35,554 bases of DNA, taken from NCBI GenBank assembly GCA_943357895.1, contig CALRGO010000005.1, forward strand, positions 1-35,554. Reading direction: 5' to 3'. A program made the position numbers and the translations under genes. The notes below the pieces were generated by a model, which saw only the letters and a program-made list of their open reading frames with translations, was not told the origin of the DNA and did not search any database. This document shows positions 23,533 through 32,215 of this stretch, one piece after another. Every line of letters begins with the position of its first letter. Positions within the stretch are counted from its first letter, which is position 1. Source of the DNA: Parcubacteria group bacterium (GTDB lineage: Bacteria; Patescibacteriota; Minisyncoccia; UBA6257; UBA11618).

Positions 23533-25059
23533 TTAGCGCAATGGGAGCGTTATGGTAAACGCCGCACCTTCGTTTTCTTTTGATTCGACTTCTATTGTCC
23601 CCCGATGTCGCTCGATAATATTTTTAACGATATATAAACCCAAGCCAAAACCTTGTACCTGCATCTTTACCACGTTATCCCCACGAAAGAATCGCGAAAA
23701 AATCTGCGCCTTTTGCTGGGCCGGGATCCCCACGCCGGTATCTACCACCCTAATCTTTACCACATGCACTTCACGCACCACAGAAACCGTAACGGATCCC
23801 TTCGGCTTATTGTACCGAATGGCGTTGTCTATGAGGTTACCAATTGCCATTTCGATTTTCTCCGCGTCGAGTGGCACGAGGGGCATACGTAATTTTGTGC
23901 GTTGCTTTTCTACCGTAAGCTTCACGCCGGCATGCCGCGCCTCATCGCGGAAGGAATCCGCAACGTGGGCCACGAGCGCTAAAACGTCGGTCTTTCGCGG
24001 CATAAAATTATACCGTCCCTCCTCGATACGGGTGATATTTAATAAGTCATTTACAAGCTTAATCATCTGCTCATTCGTTTCGTAACTGCGCGATAGGAAA
24101 TGCTTTTGCTTTTCGTTCAGCCTGCCCCAATCACCATCAAGTAATGTCTTTATATTCCACTTCGTGCCGGTAAGGGGCGAACGAAGCTGATGCGCTAAAA
24201 GGGAAATATAGTCCGACTTCGCCTTATGCAACGTTTCTTCGCGCACGGCTATCGCCATAATTTTTTTGAAATTAATAATAAGGATTATGACGAAAATAAC
24301 GCCCATCACCATCAAAATGACGGCGAGCGCAATGGCATTATATTTATTCGCCCATGCTTCGGTAAGCGGATCCTCGGCGACCACTGTCCAGCCGATGCCC
24401 GTGGCACGCAGTGCAACACCCAACACTTCATCCCCTGCCTCGTTAACGTAGGTGCCCGACCCGCCCGATGGTAAGGCGGCATCCGCGCCCATGAACGAAC
24501 GTGCACCCTCGACATCGATATCCGTCACGCCCTCGTATTCATGGAATACAATTCCCCCTTTCGCGTCGACCGCGTACAAGCGGCCGAGGACTCCCACGCG
24601 CTCCGAGGCCATTTCGGCTATCACGTCGCCTATTGTCACTACCATATCAAGTGAAAAATCGGTATACGGCAAGGGCGCCGTAATACGTATAACCTTGCGA
24701 CCAGCCATCGGCATGACAGGGCTCACAACATATTCCCCATATTCCGAAGTAGTGGGAATCAAAGACGCCGCTATAAAATCAGGATGACGCGCAAGGAATT
24801 TCCCAATAATAATATCCGTCTTTTTCTTATTTGTACCCGTTTCCAAAATATCGAGCGCTAAACCGCCCATTTCGCGTAATTTCTTCTCAAGAAAAAAGTC
24901 AGCACGAAGCGCTACGCGCCGCGCGACTTCCGCCTGATACTGCACTGCCGACTGTTCCACATCGCGCATGAAAGGAGCGAGCCATACGGCGTTCGAAAGT
25001 ATAAAAATAACTCCTATCGCGATGACAACTGGCCACGCGAATAATTTTTCTCGGCTCAC
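23533..25059 (-). CDS. Membrane sensor histidine kinase
   Basis: A 508-aa kinase. The start chosen is GTG 25059 because an extended -10 TGGTATTCT ends 6 nt before it; the upstream ATG (25083) would lie across that promoter. Membrane segments at about 9-27 and 243-263 enclose an extracellular sensor of about 210 residues that looks like a Cache-type domain. Then HisKA with phospho-acceptor His290 (LLAHQLRSPL), and a HATPase domain with N-box (IGNLIDNAIRYN), DTGVGIP and GFGLGLYIV. It signals to the receiver encoded 12 nt downstream. Ligand unknown. Confidence 0.92.
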   Translation of the reverse strand: MSREKLFAWPVVIAIGVIFILSNAVWLAPFMRDVEQSAVQYQAEVARRVALRADFFLEKKLREMGGLALDILETGTNKKKTDIIIGKFLARHPDFIAASLIPTTSEYGEYVVSPVMPMAGRKVIRITAPLPYTDFSLDMVVTIGDVIAEMASERVGVLGRLYAVDAKGGIVFHEYEGVTDIDVEGARSFMGADAALPSGGSGTYVNEAGDEVLGVALRATGIGWTVVAEDPLTEAWANKYNAIALAVILMVMGVIFVIILIINFKKIMAIAVREETLHKAKSDYISLLAHQLRSPLTGTKWNIKTLLDGDWGRLNEKQKHFLSRSYETNEQMIKLVNDLLNITRIEEGRYNFMPRKTDVLALVAHVADSFRDEARHAGVKLTVEKQRTKLRMPLVPLDAEKIEMAIGNLIDNAIRYNKPKGSVTVSVVREVHVVKIRVVDTGVGIPAQQKAQIFSRFFRGDNVVKMQVQGFGLGLYIVKNIIERHRGTIEVESKENEGAAFTITLPLR

Positions 25060-25065
25060 CTTACA

Positions 25066-25074
25066 AGAATACCA
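25066..25074 (-). promoter_or_regulatory. Extended -10 promoter that sets the histidine kinase GTG start
   Basis: TGGTATTCT on the minus strand, hexamer at 25066-25071, 6 nt before GTG 25059. It lies within the 24 nt between the two possible starts. Confidence 0.55.
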
Positions 25075-25113
25075 CACGCGCAACCCGTCGTGTGTGGGGA
25101 TAAAACTACTGTA

Positions 25114-25647
25114 TTAAAAACGAGAGATACGACTCACGAAGTATACCGCAAAAATACCGATAAGGGCGCCGCAAAGGATATCCGTCGGGTAATGCACAAG
25201 CGAATAAACGCGCGCTATACCAACAAGTAAGGCGCAGGCGAAAAACCAGTACCCCCATTTTTTATTTAACTGCCATATGCTCGCCGCAAGCGTAAAAAGC
25301 ATAGTCGCATGAGCCGAGGGGAAGGACGGCGTCGTATCATGTGCCGTAAGAGGTGTCCAACCAAACTCCACAAAGGGACGCATGCGGCCGTAGCCGTAAC
25401 GGATTGCCGGCAGCACAATCCCCGAAGCGATGATAATCGCAAGAAGCGTCATAAGGATAAACTGCAAACGCCGCTTCTTACTGAGTAAGGGCGTAGTTTC
25501 CGAAAACGCGCGCGGCGTAAAAAGAACTACAACAAAAGCAGCCATAAACAAGTACGGCAAATATGAGGCGAAAAAAACCGCTACTCCGTCCAAAAACGGA
25601 AAGCGGCCTATAATCGAATGGGCGAACTCTAGGGTAGCGCCGTCCAT
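25114..25647 (-). CDS. PAP2 family membrane phosphatase
   Basis: A 177-aa integral membrane phosphatase with about five membrane segments. Active-site motifs: RYGYGRMRP (related to KxxxxxxRP), PSAH (residues about 108-111, usually PSGH) and ARVYSLVHYPTD (SRxxxxxHxxxD with the first Ser changed to Ala). Members dephosphorylate undecaprenyl-PP, phosphatidic acid or similar lipids; the substrate is not deducible. It follows rpsR by 3 nt and precedes the histidine kinase, inside the S6-SSB-S18 operon. Confidence 0.9.
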   Translation of the reverse strand: MDGATLEFAHSIIGRFPFLDGVAVFFASYLPYLFMAAFVVVLFTPRAFSETTPLLSKKRRLQFILMTLLAIIIASGIVLPAIRYGYGRMRPFVEFGWTPLTAHDTTPSFPSAHATMLFTLAASIWQLNKKWGYWFFACALLVGIARVYSLVHYPTDILCGALIGIFAVYFVSRISRF

Positions 25648-25650
25648 TTT

Positions 25651-25860
25651 TTAGTTGGCGCGGACGAATGGCATGAGCCCTAAAACGCGTGCGCGCTTTA
25701 TCGCCTGCGCTAAGCGGCGCTGGTGGCGGGCGCAGACAGAGCTATAGCGCGGGTCAATAATCTTCATCTGACCCGAAATAAAGCCACGGAGTAATTCCGT
25801 ATCTTTGTAATCGATGTCATGCACGTCCTGCGAACAGAAGAAGCACTGGATTTCTTTCAT
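25651..25860 (-). CDS. rpsR: 30S ribosomal protein bS18
   Basis: A 69-aa bS18 with the core DTELLRGFISGQMKIIDPRY, then CARHQRRLAQAIKRARVLGL and PFV. The N-terminus has CFFC, an uncommon extra Cys pair. It lies 31 nt after ssb in the usual rpsF-ssb-rpsR order, and binds S6 on the platform of the small subunit. Confidence 0.96.
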   Translation of the reverse strand: MKEIQCFFCSQDVHDIDYKDTELLRGFISGQMKIIDPRYSSVCARHQRRLAQAIKRARVLGLMPFVRAN

Positions 25861-25890
25861 AAATAGTTTTTGTATACTACCGGAAAATTG

Positions 25891-26391
25891 CTAGAAGTTC
25901 AAGTCTTCGGGCTTGATACCGTCTTCCTCGGGAAAGAAGTCCGCCGGCGTTTCGTGCGGCGCGTCGAGATCGATAGTGGGGATTTCTTGCGCTGGAGCAA
26001 AGCCGCTTTGCGGCGATGCATCCCCCTGCGGACGGGGCGTAAAGCCTCCTCCTTGGTTACCGGCCGATCGCGGCCCGAGCTGCATAAACTCCGCAACGAT
26101 TTCCGTGGTGCGGCGCTTACCGCCCGTCTTATCCGTCCAGTCACGGCTCTGCAACCTACCCTCAATAAGCACCATGCCACCTTTGGTTAAAAAGCGCTGG
26201 GCAACCTCCGCCTGCCTACCCCATACGACGATGTTATGAAACTGCACATCCTCCTTTTTCGCGCCGCTCTTGTCGTTCCATGTGCGGTTCGTCGCCATAG
26301 AAAACGTGGCGACCTGCTGGCCAGCAGGAGTCGTCCGCAGCTGCGGATCCCCCGTTAACCGACCTATAAGCGTTACCTTATTGAGGTTCAT
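25891..26391 (-). CDS. ssb: Single-stranded DNA-binding protein
   Basis: A 166-aa SSB. Residues 1-105 form the OB fold (MNLNKVTLIGRLTGDPQLRT, VATFSMATNRTWND, WGRQAEVAQRFLTKGGMVLI, EGRLQSRDW). A Gly/Pro/Gln linker follows and the tail is acidic (FFPEEDGIKPEDLNF), ending LNF in place of the usual DIPF tip for partner binding. The ATG overlaps the end of rpsF by 14 nt, so translation is coupled. Confidence 0.96.
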   Translation of the reverse strand: MNLNKVTLIGRLTGDPQLRTTPAGQQVATFSMATNRTWNDKSGAKKEDVQFHNIVVWGRQAEVAQRFLTKGGMVLIEGRLQSRDWTDKTGGKRRTTEIVAEFMQLGPRSAGNQGGGFTPRPQGDASPQSGFAPAQEIPTIDLDAPHETPADFFPEEDGIKPEDLNF

Positions 26392-26788
26392 TAGTACCCT
26401 GAATGGTTTCGAGAGCGGCTTCGAGCGCCGCGTTGCTTACCGCCTCTGGCGAAAAAGGCTTCGTTTCAAGCTTCTCGGCTTTCGGTTCGCGCGCGTCACG
26501 ACGGCGGGTCATTACGGGTGGAGTGATTAAGATGTGGCGAAGGACTGCCGTGTTCGTACGCACCGACTCCTCCATGACTACGACGTCCTCCGGCGAGGTT
26601 TTCACGACGTATATCGTAAGGAAAGCGGATTCATACTTCTTAATCGGGTAGCCCAACGGAACCGATTTCGGCCCTTCTTTTTTAACTACTTCGATATTTG
26701 CGCCTAACTCAAGAACCGTCTTATCGCTTACCGTAAGCACGGCAAGTTCGTACAGACGCGCATCCCTCTTTTCTACTACAGAATCCAT
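26378..26788 (-). CDS. rpsF: 30S ribosomal protein bS6
   Basis: A 136-aa bS6. The start at 26788 (MDSVVEKRDARLYELAVLTV) is chosen because the promoter -10 (TAATTT) ends 8 nt before it; an ATG two codons earlier is only 2 nt from that box. The bS6 fold covers about 12-95 (YELAVLTV, YPIKKYESAFLTIYVV, LRHILI); a charged tail of about 40 residues follows. First gene of the S6-SSB-S18-PAP2-kinase-regulator cluster. Confidence 0.93.
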   Translation of the reverse strand: MDSVVEKRDARLYELAVLTVSDKTVLELGANIEVVKKEGPKSVPLGYPIKKYESAFLTIYVVKTSPEDVVVMEESVRTNTAVLRHILITPPVMTRRRDAREPKAEKLETKPFSPEAVSNAALEAALETIQGTNEPQ

Positions 26789-26795
26789 ATGCATG

Positions 26796-26824
26796 AAAAT
26801 TACCAAAAAACACCCCCTTAGTCA
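26796..26824 (-). promoter_or_regulatory. Promoter of the rpsF-ssb-rpsR operon, near-leaderless
   Basis: TTGACT, 17 bp, extended -10 TGGTAATTT on the minus strand. The -35 overlaps the stop region of tatD. The -10 ends 8 nt before the rpsF ATG. Confidence 0.7.
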
Positions 26825-27636
26825 ATCTTCCAGACCGCACGGGCGTTTTGCACCGTTATTCGCGCCACCTCGTCAAAAGCAACGCCTTTTAGCTCAGCTA
26901 GCTTCTTAACGACTTCCTCAACGTATGCCGGCTCGTTACGCTTGCCGCGATAGGGAACAGGGGTAACGTATGGAGCGTCCGTTTCGGCTAGTATGCGACT
27001 CAGCGGGATTACCGCGATTACTTCATCGTAATCGCGGGTAAAGGTTATCACGCCGCCAAAAGTAAAGTAGCAACCGAGTGCAAGCAGTTGCTCTGCCACG
27101 GACACGGAGCCGACGAAAAAATGAATAACAGTAGGTAGTGAGCAGTGGGTAGTAGATAGAATACCAATTAAATCTTCGTAGGCGTCGTCCGTATCCTTCT
27201 TAGGCCGGCAGTGGATCATAAGCGGCTTACCGACCTCTTTCGCAACCGCGATATGCGCGCGAAAAACTTCTTTCTGCTTTTCCTTTATCTGTTCCGCGCC
27301 ATCCTTTAACCGGTAATAATCCAAACCACACTCGCCGATGCCAACGGCCTTCGGGTGCACCGCTAATTCCCGCAACGTATCTATATTAAAACTATCCAAA
27401 CCGCTCGCCTCGCTTCCCGGGCGAAGCGGGCCATCCGCTGGATGCGTACCGACCGTCGCCCACAGGCAACTCGGATACTCTTCCGCGAGGGCAAGTGCTG
27501 CGCGCGACGTAGCCTCGTCCACGCCCACGGTAATTGTTTTTACGCCCGCAGATTGCATACGTAAAATGACATCCGTGCGGTCAGCATCGAATTCTGGTAA
27601 CTGTAAATGGCTATGAGTATCTATGAGTATTATCAT
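26818..27636 (-). CDS. TatD family metal-dependent hydrolase/DNase
   Basis: A 272-aa TIM-barrel hydrolase of the TatD family, thought to be a 3'-5' DNase in quality control. Metal ligands are visible: DTHSHLQ (His8, His10), GECGLDYY (Glu near 101), MIHCRP (His near 142), VIHFF (His) and ETDAPYV (Asp). Residues ILSTTHCSLPT (near 158-168) are encoded by a heptamer repeat (27130-27160) that sits in frame between two barrel elements, just before the VIHFF metal ligand. A TGTTATTGT -10-like box lies 8 nt before ATG. Confidence 0.93.
   Translation of the reverse strand: MIILIDTHSHLQLPEFDADRTDVILRMQSAGVKTITVGVDEATSRAALALAEEYPSCLWATVGTHPADGPLRPGSEASGLDSFNIDTLRELAVHPKAVGIGECGLDYYRLKDGAEQIKEKQKEVFRAHIAVAKEVGKPLMIHCRPKKDTDDAYEDLIGILSTTHCSLPTVIHFFVGSVSVAEQLLALGCYFTFGGVITFTRDYDEVIAVIPLSRILAETDAPYVTPVPYRGKRNEPAYVEEVVKKLAELKGVAFDEVARITVQNARAVWKID
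27130..27160 (+). repeat. Heptamer repeat AGTGRNT x4, copy 3, inside tatD
   Basis: Units AGTAGGT, AGTGAGC, AGTGGGT, AGTAGAT, then AGA. It is translated in frame in tatD on the opposite strand. The other copies are intergenic. Confidence 0.75.
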
Positions 27637-27673
27637 TAATTACTACAATAACATAACTTTATTCTGGATATTT

Positions 27674-27706
27674 AAAAAAAGACCCGCAACTTTTCAGTTG
27701 CGGGTC
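27674..27706 (-). terminator. Terminator of the orphan gene 27734-28300
   Basis: Perfect 11-bp stem GACCCGCAACT/AGTTGCGGGTC (27681-27691 with 27696-27706) and seven T on the minus strand at 27674-27680. Confidence 0.9.
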
Positions 27707-27733
27707 GTGACCCCTACATGCGCACAAGTCATC

Positions 27734-28300
27734 TCATGCAACGGCGAGTTCGGTGTCCGCTACGGCTTCTCCGAAGCCGGAATCGGGTTCAACCCACACG
27801 CACGTCGCGTCAATGAAATGGAGCCCCATACGACATGAATCGGGGACATTCATAAAAAGGGAATTATCGACGAGTAGAAGTGTAACCACACTCGCCGTCA
27901 ACGCCCCACTACTCAATGCCTGCAAAATTTCTTCCGGACTTCGACTAAAACCTCTCTTTCCCTGTGAGCAAACTTCAACAGAAAGAAGCTCGCGACCATA
28001 CTGGTCGTAAATCTTACCTGTTACCTCGTCACGTCGCAAAGAAACGGAAAAAACTTTTGGCTGCCCGCAAGAACCGAGGCTAAATCCCCGACCATCATGC
28101 ATCTCAGCATCTAAAGAAGCTCCCCGCGGCCATTCAGGCGACGCACGGATCGGAATAAGCCGACCCCCAACCTCAAAATCAACAGCACCGAGACAACCAG
28201 ATTCATCCGGTATACTAACCGAAGATGAAGTGGTCCCGCCTTTTTTCGAACGCATCCACCGCACGAATAAGGCAACTAACCAGCTAGTCAAAAAACTCAT
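27734..28300 (-). CDS. Orphan membrane-anchored protein with a strong Shine-Dalgarno
   Basis: A 188-aa protein I do not recognise. The start is ATG 28300 (MSFLTSWLVALFVRWMRSKK) because GGAGGT stands 7 nt before it; an in-frame ATG 17 codons earlier lies in the leader. Residues about 3-16 form a short hydrophobic anchor, followed by a Ser-rich linker and a soluble, beta-rich part. Its promoter (28374-28402), leader of about 66 nt and perfect terminator make it a solitary unit like the other orphan genes. Function unknown. Confidence 0.65.
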   Translation of the reverse strand: MSFLTSWLVALFVRWMRSKKGGTTSSSVSIPDESGCLGAVDFEVGGRLIPIRASPEWPRGASLDAEMHDGRGFSLGSCGQPKVFSVSLRRDEVTGKIYDQYGRELLSVEVCSQGKRGFSRSPEEILQALSSGALTASVVTLLLVDNSLFMNVPDSCRMGLHFIDATCVWVEPDSGFGEAVADTELAVA

Positions 28301-28373
28301 CGATCCTACCTCCAAAAGAAACGAGGAAACAAAAATGCGCGCGCAGCGCATTATCCAAAAACGAACTGTTAAT

Positions 28374-28402
28374 ACCTTAACAGATTAGTATTAAAAAGTC
28401 AA
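28374..28402 (-). promoter_or_regulatory. Promoter of the orphan gene 27734-28300
   Basis: TTGACT (28397-28402), 17 bp, TAAGGT (28374-28379) on the minus strand, 73 nt before the ATG. ACAGTTC follows at the expected transcript start. Confidence 0.55.
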
Positions 28403-28415
28403 GTTTTACTGAGAA

Positions 28416-29810
28416 TTATGTGATACGCGGAAAAAGCATCCCCGTCTCACCTGCTTTAATTTTAGCCGCCGTATTCGGTAGAAAAGGCGCCAGTAAATCC
28501 GCTAGTGCCGTAAGTAGCGCCAAGCCGTTGCCGATAGCGATATTTTTATCGGCTTCCGCCACTTCTTTATCCCACGGCTTCTTTTCGTTCATGTACTGAT
28601 TAGCAAACGTTATAAGGTCCCACACGCCCGCCACCGCCTCGTGTAAAGCGTATCCACCCATTTTTACGCGCACTGCCGCCCGCGCCCTCGTTATCGCTTC
28701 TACCACCGCATCTTCGGGCGCGATAGCTGCCGTAACGCCCGCGCGCACGGCAAGCGCCGTGACACGCGCCGCAAAATTACCTAAGCCGTTTACGAGGTCC
28801 GCCGTATACCGCGCCTCGAACCTCGCTACGCTGAAGTCGCCGTCGTCCGTGGGTGGAATTTCGCGCAATAAGTAGTACCGCACGGCGTCCGCGCCGTATT
28901 TTTTTACGAGCTCAAAGGGGTCGACAACGTTGCCGAGCGTCTTCGACATCTTTTGGCCTTCCGCCGTTATATGCCCGTGGACGAAAAGCGCCTTTGGTAA
29001 GGGCATCTGCGCCGATAAAAGCATCGCCGGCCAGTAAAGCGCGTGGAAGCGCAAAATATCTTTACCGATACAATGTATATCTGCCGGCCACCGGCCCTGC
29101 GGAAACAAATAATTTACCAAGGCGTCGCACCATACGTATATGGTTTGCGTATCGTCCTGTGGCACTGGCACGCCCCACGACAAGTCCTTACGCGGGCGGG
29201 AAAAACTAATGTCTTCCATCCCTTGATTGATGAAATTAATAATCTCCTTCGCCCTGCCGTGCGGAATTATCCGCAACTCGCCGGACTCGATGCGATGCTT
29301 AACCTCATCTGCGTATTTAGAAAGGCGGAAAAAATAATTTTCTTCTTCGATTACTTCGGGCGCCGCGTTATGGTCGCGGCATATACCATCTACCAGATCC
29401 TTTTCTGTCACAAACGCTTCGTGGCCCACACAGTAGAGCCCCGTGTACGTCTTTTTATATATATCGCCGGCCTCTACGAGCTTGTTCCAAACGGATACGA
29501 CGTTCGGCCAGTGCCGTGCAACGTCGGACGTACGGATAAAATCATCCCACGAAAGAGTAAGTGCTTCTTTTAATGCGCGGAATACTTGGGAATTTTTATC
29601 CGTGAGCTCGCGCGGTGTGATTCCCGCCGCTTCGGCAGCGCGAGCAATTTTTGCCCCATGTTCGTCCGTACCTGTCAGAAAAAATACATCGTCCCCCGCC
29701 TGCCTATGAAACCGCGCAATAGCATCCGCCTGCGTGATCTCCAACGCATGCCCTAAATGCGGCGCGCCGTTCACATATGCGATGGAAGTAGTTATATAAA
29801 ATTGAGGCAT
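28416..29810 (-). CDS. metG: Methionine-tRNA ligase
   Basis: A 464-aa class I synthetase that charges tRNA-Met. Motifs: HIGH-type APHLGHAL (about 16-23), GTDEHGAKIARAAE, the zinc/connective region (CVGHEAFVTEKDLVDGICRD), WCDALVNYL and the KMSKS-type KMSKTLGNVVDP (about 293). The anticodon-binding helices follow (about 340-440). The C-terminal tRNA-binding (Trbp111-like) domain is absent. A perfect TATAAT ends 10 nt before ATG. Confidence 0.96.
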   Translation of the reverse strand: MPQFYITTSIAYVNGAPHLGHALEITQADAIARFHRQAGDDVFFLTGTDEHGAKIARAAEAAGITPRELTDKNSQVFRALKEALTLSWDDFIRTSDVARHWPNVVSVWNKLVEAGDIYKKTYTGLYCVGHEAFVTEKDLVDGICRDHNAAPEVIEEENYFFRLSKYADEVKHRIESGELRIIPHGRAKEIINFINQGMEDISFSRPRKDLSWGVPVPQDDTQTIYVWCDALVNYLFPQGRWPADIHCIGKDILRFHALYWPAMLLSAQMPLPKALFVHGHITAEGQKMSKTLGNVVDPFELVKKYGADAVRYYLLREIPPTDDGDFSVARFEARYTADLVNGLGNFAARVTALAVRAGVTAAIAPEDAVVEAITRARAAVRVKMGGYALHEAVAGVWDLITFANQYMNEKKPWDKEVAEADKNIAIGNGLALLTALADLLAPFLPNTAAKIKAGETGMLFPRIT

Positions 29811-29820
29811 AGTAAAAATG

Positions 29821-29826
29821 ATTATA
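29821..29826 (-). promoter_or_regulatory. -10 box of metG, near-leaderless
   Basis: Perfect TATAAT on the minus strand, 10 nt before the metG ATG, overlapping the stop region of the AI-2E permease gene. No clear -35 is seen. Confidence 0.5.
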
Positions 29827-30853
29827 ATCCCAAGCCGCGACGCTTGTGCTTGCTACTTGTCCAATCTTCCACCACCTCCTGTAAAAGCACTGCCGCGGGC
29901 ACGGCGAGTATCAACCCCGCAAAGCCGAACACGCCACCGCCGAGCATAAGGGCGATTATCACGACCGCAGGGTTAAGGTTAGTCGTAAAGCGCATGACGG
30001 ACGGCACCAAGACATGACTCTCCACCTGCTGGATGATGACGAAAAGTGCCAAGGTGTAGAGCGCGACGGTAAGGGAATTCGAAAGCGATATGAGGATAGC
30101 GACGCCGCCCGAAAATACCGGCCCTACGAACGGGATAATTTCAAACATACCAGCGAGGAGCGCAAGTAAGAGGGCGTAGTCTACATCTAAGAGCCATAAG
30201 CCGATGAATACTGAAATAGAAACGATAACGGAGAGTAGTACCTGTGCCTTGAGCCATTTGCCGATTTTGTGCCGCACGCGGAAGTATAAGTCGAGCGCGT
30301 AGTCTTCATATGCCGGCGGCACAGTCGCTAAAATAAATTTCTCCACACCATCCTGCCCAACTGTGAGATAGAAAGATAATACAAATACCGCAACCGCAAG
30401 GAATATACCGCCGAAGAGGAAGCTCGCAACGGCAAGAAGTGACACGTTACCGGTAATAAGAGAGTTAGCGAGTATATTAAAACGCTCGACGATGACATTC
30501 GTCACCTGCGAAATTTTTATGAAGCCAAGCGAACTATCGGCCCGCCCTTGAATACTCGTCGCATTGGCAATAAGGTTAGTGAATTCCGAAATAGCGATAG
30601 GCACAACGGCATAAATGAGGGCGGCCGCAAGCACCAGAAGCGTAGCAAAAATACCGAGCGCCCCCACGACACGCGGTATGCGCTTTTTCTGCAGCCACGT
30701 GATCGGCGCATCAAGCGCGGCGGCAATAACTATAGCGAGACAAAACCCGAGTATCACGTCGATCCCCTTATACACGACAAAAGCGAGCGCAACCGCCACT
30801 GCGATGCGCCATAAACTCTGCCATGTTATGTCAAATGGGTGCGACGGTTCCAT
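29822..30853 (-). CDS. AI-2E family transporter (PerM-like permease)
   Basis: A 343-aa integral membrane protein with about eight helices. Family features: early helices VAVALAFVVYKGIDVILGFC, a charged amphipathic segment (about 95-130), LLALLAGMFEIIPFVGPVFS (the E-IP--GP signature, about 235-255) and a conserved C-terminal part (QQVESHVLVPSVM, NLNPAVVIIALMLGGG). Members export AI-2 or act as Na+/H+ or other exchangers; substrate unknown here. The ATG follows a promoter (TTGCGT, 17 bp, TATTAC) by only 6 nt. It lies 20 nt downstream of the M16 protease gene. Confidence 0.9.
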   Translation of the reverse strand: MEPSHPFDITWQSLWRIAVAVALAFVVYKGIDVILGFCLAIVIAAALDAPITWLQKKRIPRVVGALGIFATLLVLAAALIYAVVPIAISEFTNLIANATSIQGRADSSLGFIKISQVTNVIVERFNILANSLITGNVSLLAVASFLFGGIFLAVAVFVLSFYLTVGQDGVEKFILATVPPAYEDYALDLYFRVRHKIGKWLKAQVLLSVIVSISVFIGLWLLDVDYALLLALLAGMFEIIPFVGPVFSGGVAILISLSNSLTVALYTLALFVIIQQVESHVLVPSVMRFTTNLNPAVVIIALMLGGGVFGFAGLILAVPAAVLLQEVVEDWTSSKHKRRGLGL

Positions 30854-30859
30854 TATTAA

Positions 30860-30888
30860 GTAATACGATGATTCTACGCGAAACGCAA
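30860..30888 (-). promoter_or_regulatory. Promoter giving a leaderless AI-2E permease mRNA
   Basis: TTGCGT (30883-30888), 17 bp, TATTAC (30860-30865), then 6 nt to the ATG at 30853. Confidence 0.55.
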
Positions 30889-32148
30889 TGCAGCTTTAAT
30901 GGTGGCTTCGTCCCCCACGGGGCCAATAACGGCTATATTTAAACGATCATTGGTAAAAATATCCTGCGCCACGGCACGAATATCCTCTCCTGTAACCGCC
31001 TCCAACTTTTCAACTAATTCCTGTGGTGACATTAAAGGCTCTCCTGCAATTTCTTGCGCGCCGTAAAACGAAGCGAGTTCGTCGGACGCTTCTAACCCCA
31101 ATATGATGCGGCCTACGAGATGGTTCTTCGCGCGCCGCAACTCCACCTCGGGAACAGGCTCGTTTTTCAACACCTCCATTTCTTCCAAAATGGCTTTTAC
31201 AACTGGTATGATTTTTGTCTGGTCGATGCCGGCGTTAATAGCGAGAAAGCCATGATCCGTAAATAAGTCGGCGCCTGCGCGTACGGAATATGCCGCGCCC
31301 ATTTCTTCGCGTATTTTTTGAAACAAGCGCGAGCTCATGCCGCCGCCCAAAATATCAGACAATACTTCGAGTGCGAAGCGGCGCTCGTCGAACGCCGAAA
31401 ACGCGCGACAGCCTAACATGATATGCGTCTGATCCACCGCTTTCTTTTTCATAAAAACCTGCGGACTAACTTGCGCCTCAGTTACCGCCGATTTGCCGGA
31501 CTTCGCCCCCGACATAATACCACCGAACGCGGCTTCGATTTTCTTTATGATTGAGGGCTCGTCGAACGACCCTGCTACGACGACCACCGTCGCCTGCGGA
31601 ACGTAATGCGCGCTACGATACGCGCTAAGCTGTTCTTTCGTAAGCGAACGCACAACTTCTTTCGTGCCGCCGATATCCCACCCTGCCGGCTGGTCGCCGT
31701 ACAAAAGCTCCATGAACAAGTCGCCGACTTTACGCATCGGTAAATCCTCGTACATATTAAGCTCTTCGATGACGACACCCTTCTCCTTTTCGATTTCCGG
31801 AGCGTCGAATACGGGGTTTAAGTACAGGTCAGACACGATGTCGAGCGCTTGATCAAGTTTATGCGCCTCAACTTTAGCGAAGTAACCGGTGTATTCCTGT
31901 GATGTAAAGGCATTGCATTCCGCTCCCAAGCCATCGAGCTCACCAGCGATATCTATCGCCCGTGGGCGCTTTACCGTGCCCTTAAAGCACATGTGCTCAA
32001 GAAAGTGCGACAACCCGCTAATTTCCTTGGTTTCATATTTAGAGCCAGCCTCCACTAAGACCAAAAAGGTCGTTGCAAGATCATCTTTTCTGGGGATTGT
32101 CAAAATCCGCAGGCCGTTTGTAAGGGTGGTTTTGGTGCAGGGACGCAT
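30874..32148 (-). CDS. M16 family zinc metalloprotease (pitrilysin/MPP-like)
   Basis: A 424-aa M16B-type peptidase, the size of mitochondrial processing peptidase beta or Bacillus YmxG-like proteins. The inverted zinc motif HFLEH is at 48-52 and the third ligand Glu is in VIEELNMYED (about 128). The inactive C-terminal half-domain (about 215-424) has GGGMSSRLFQKIRE and AYSVRAG. No signal peptide, so it should be cytoplasmic or membrane-peripheral. Upstream is a TTGCAC/18/TATTGT promoter-like sequence with the -10 box 10 nt from ATG. Confidence 0.94.
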   Translation of the reverse strand: MRPCTKTTLTNGLRILTIPRKDDLATTFLVLVEAGSKYETKEISGLSHFLEHMCFKGTVKRPRAIDIAGELDGLGAECNAFTSQEYTGYFAKVEAHKLDQALDIVSDLYLNPVFDAPEIEKEKGVVIEELNMYEDLPMRKVGDLFMELLYGDQPAGWDIGGTKEVVRSLTKEQLSAYRSAHYVPQATVVVVAGSFDEPSIIKKIEAAFGGIMSGAKSGKSAVTEAQVSPQVFMKKKAVDQTHIMLGCRAFSAFDERRFALEVLSDILGGGMSSRLFQKIREEMGAAYSVRAGADLFTDHGFLAINAGIDQTKIIPVVKAILEEMEVLKNEPVPEVELRRAKNHLVGRIILGLEASDELASFYGAQEIAGEPLMSPQELVEKLEAVTGEDIRAVAQDIFTNDRLNIAVIGPVGDEATIKAALRFA

Positions 32149-32215
32149 AGTGCAAGCAACAATACACTGGAATCAGTAGCCAGTGCAACTTGACCAAAAA
32201 TAACTATTATTGCGA

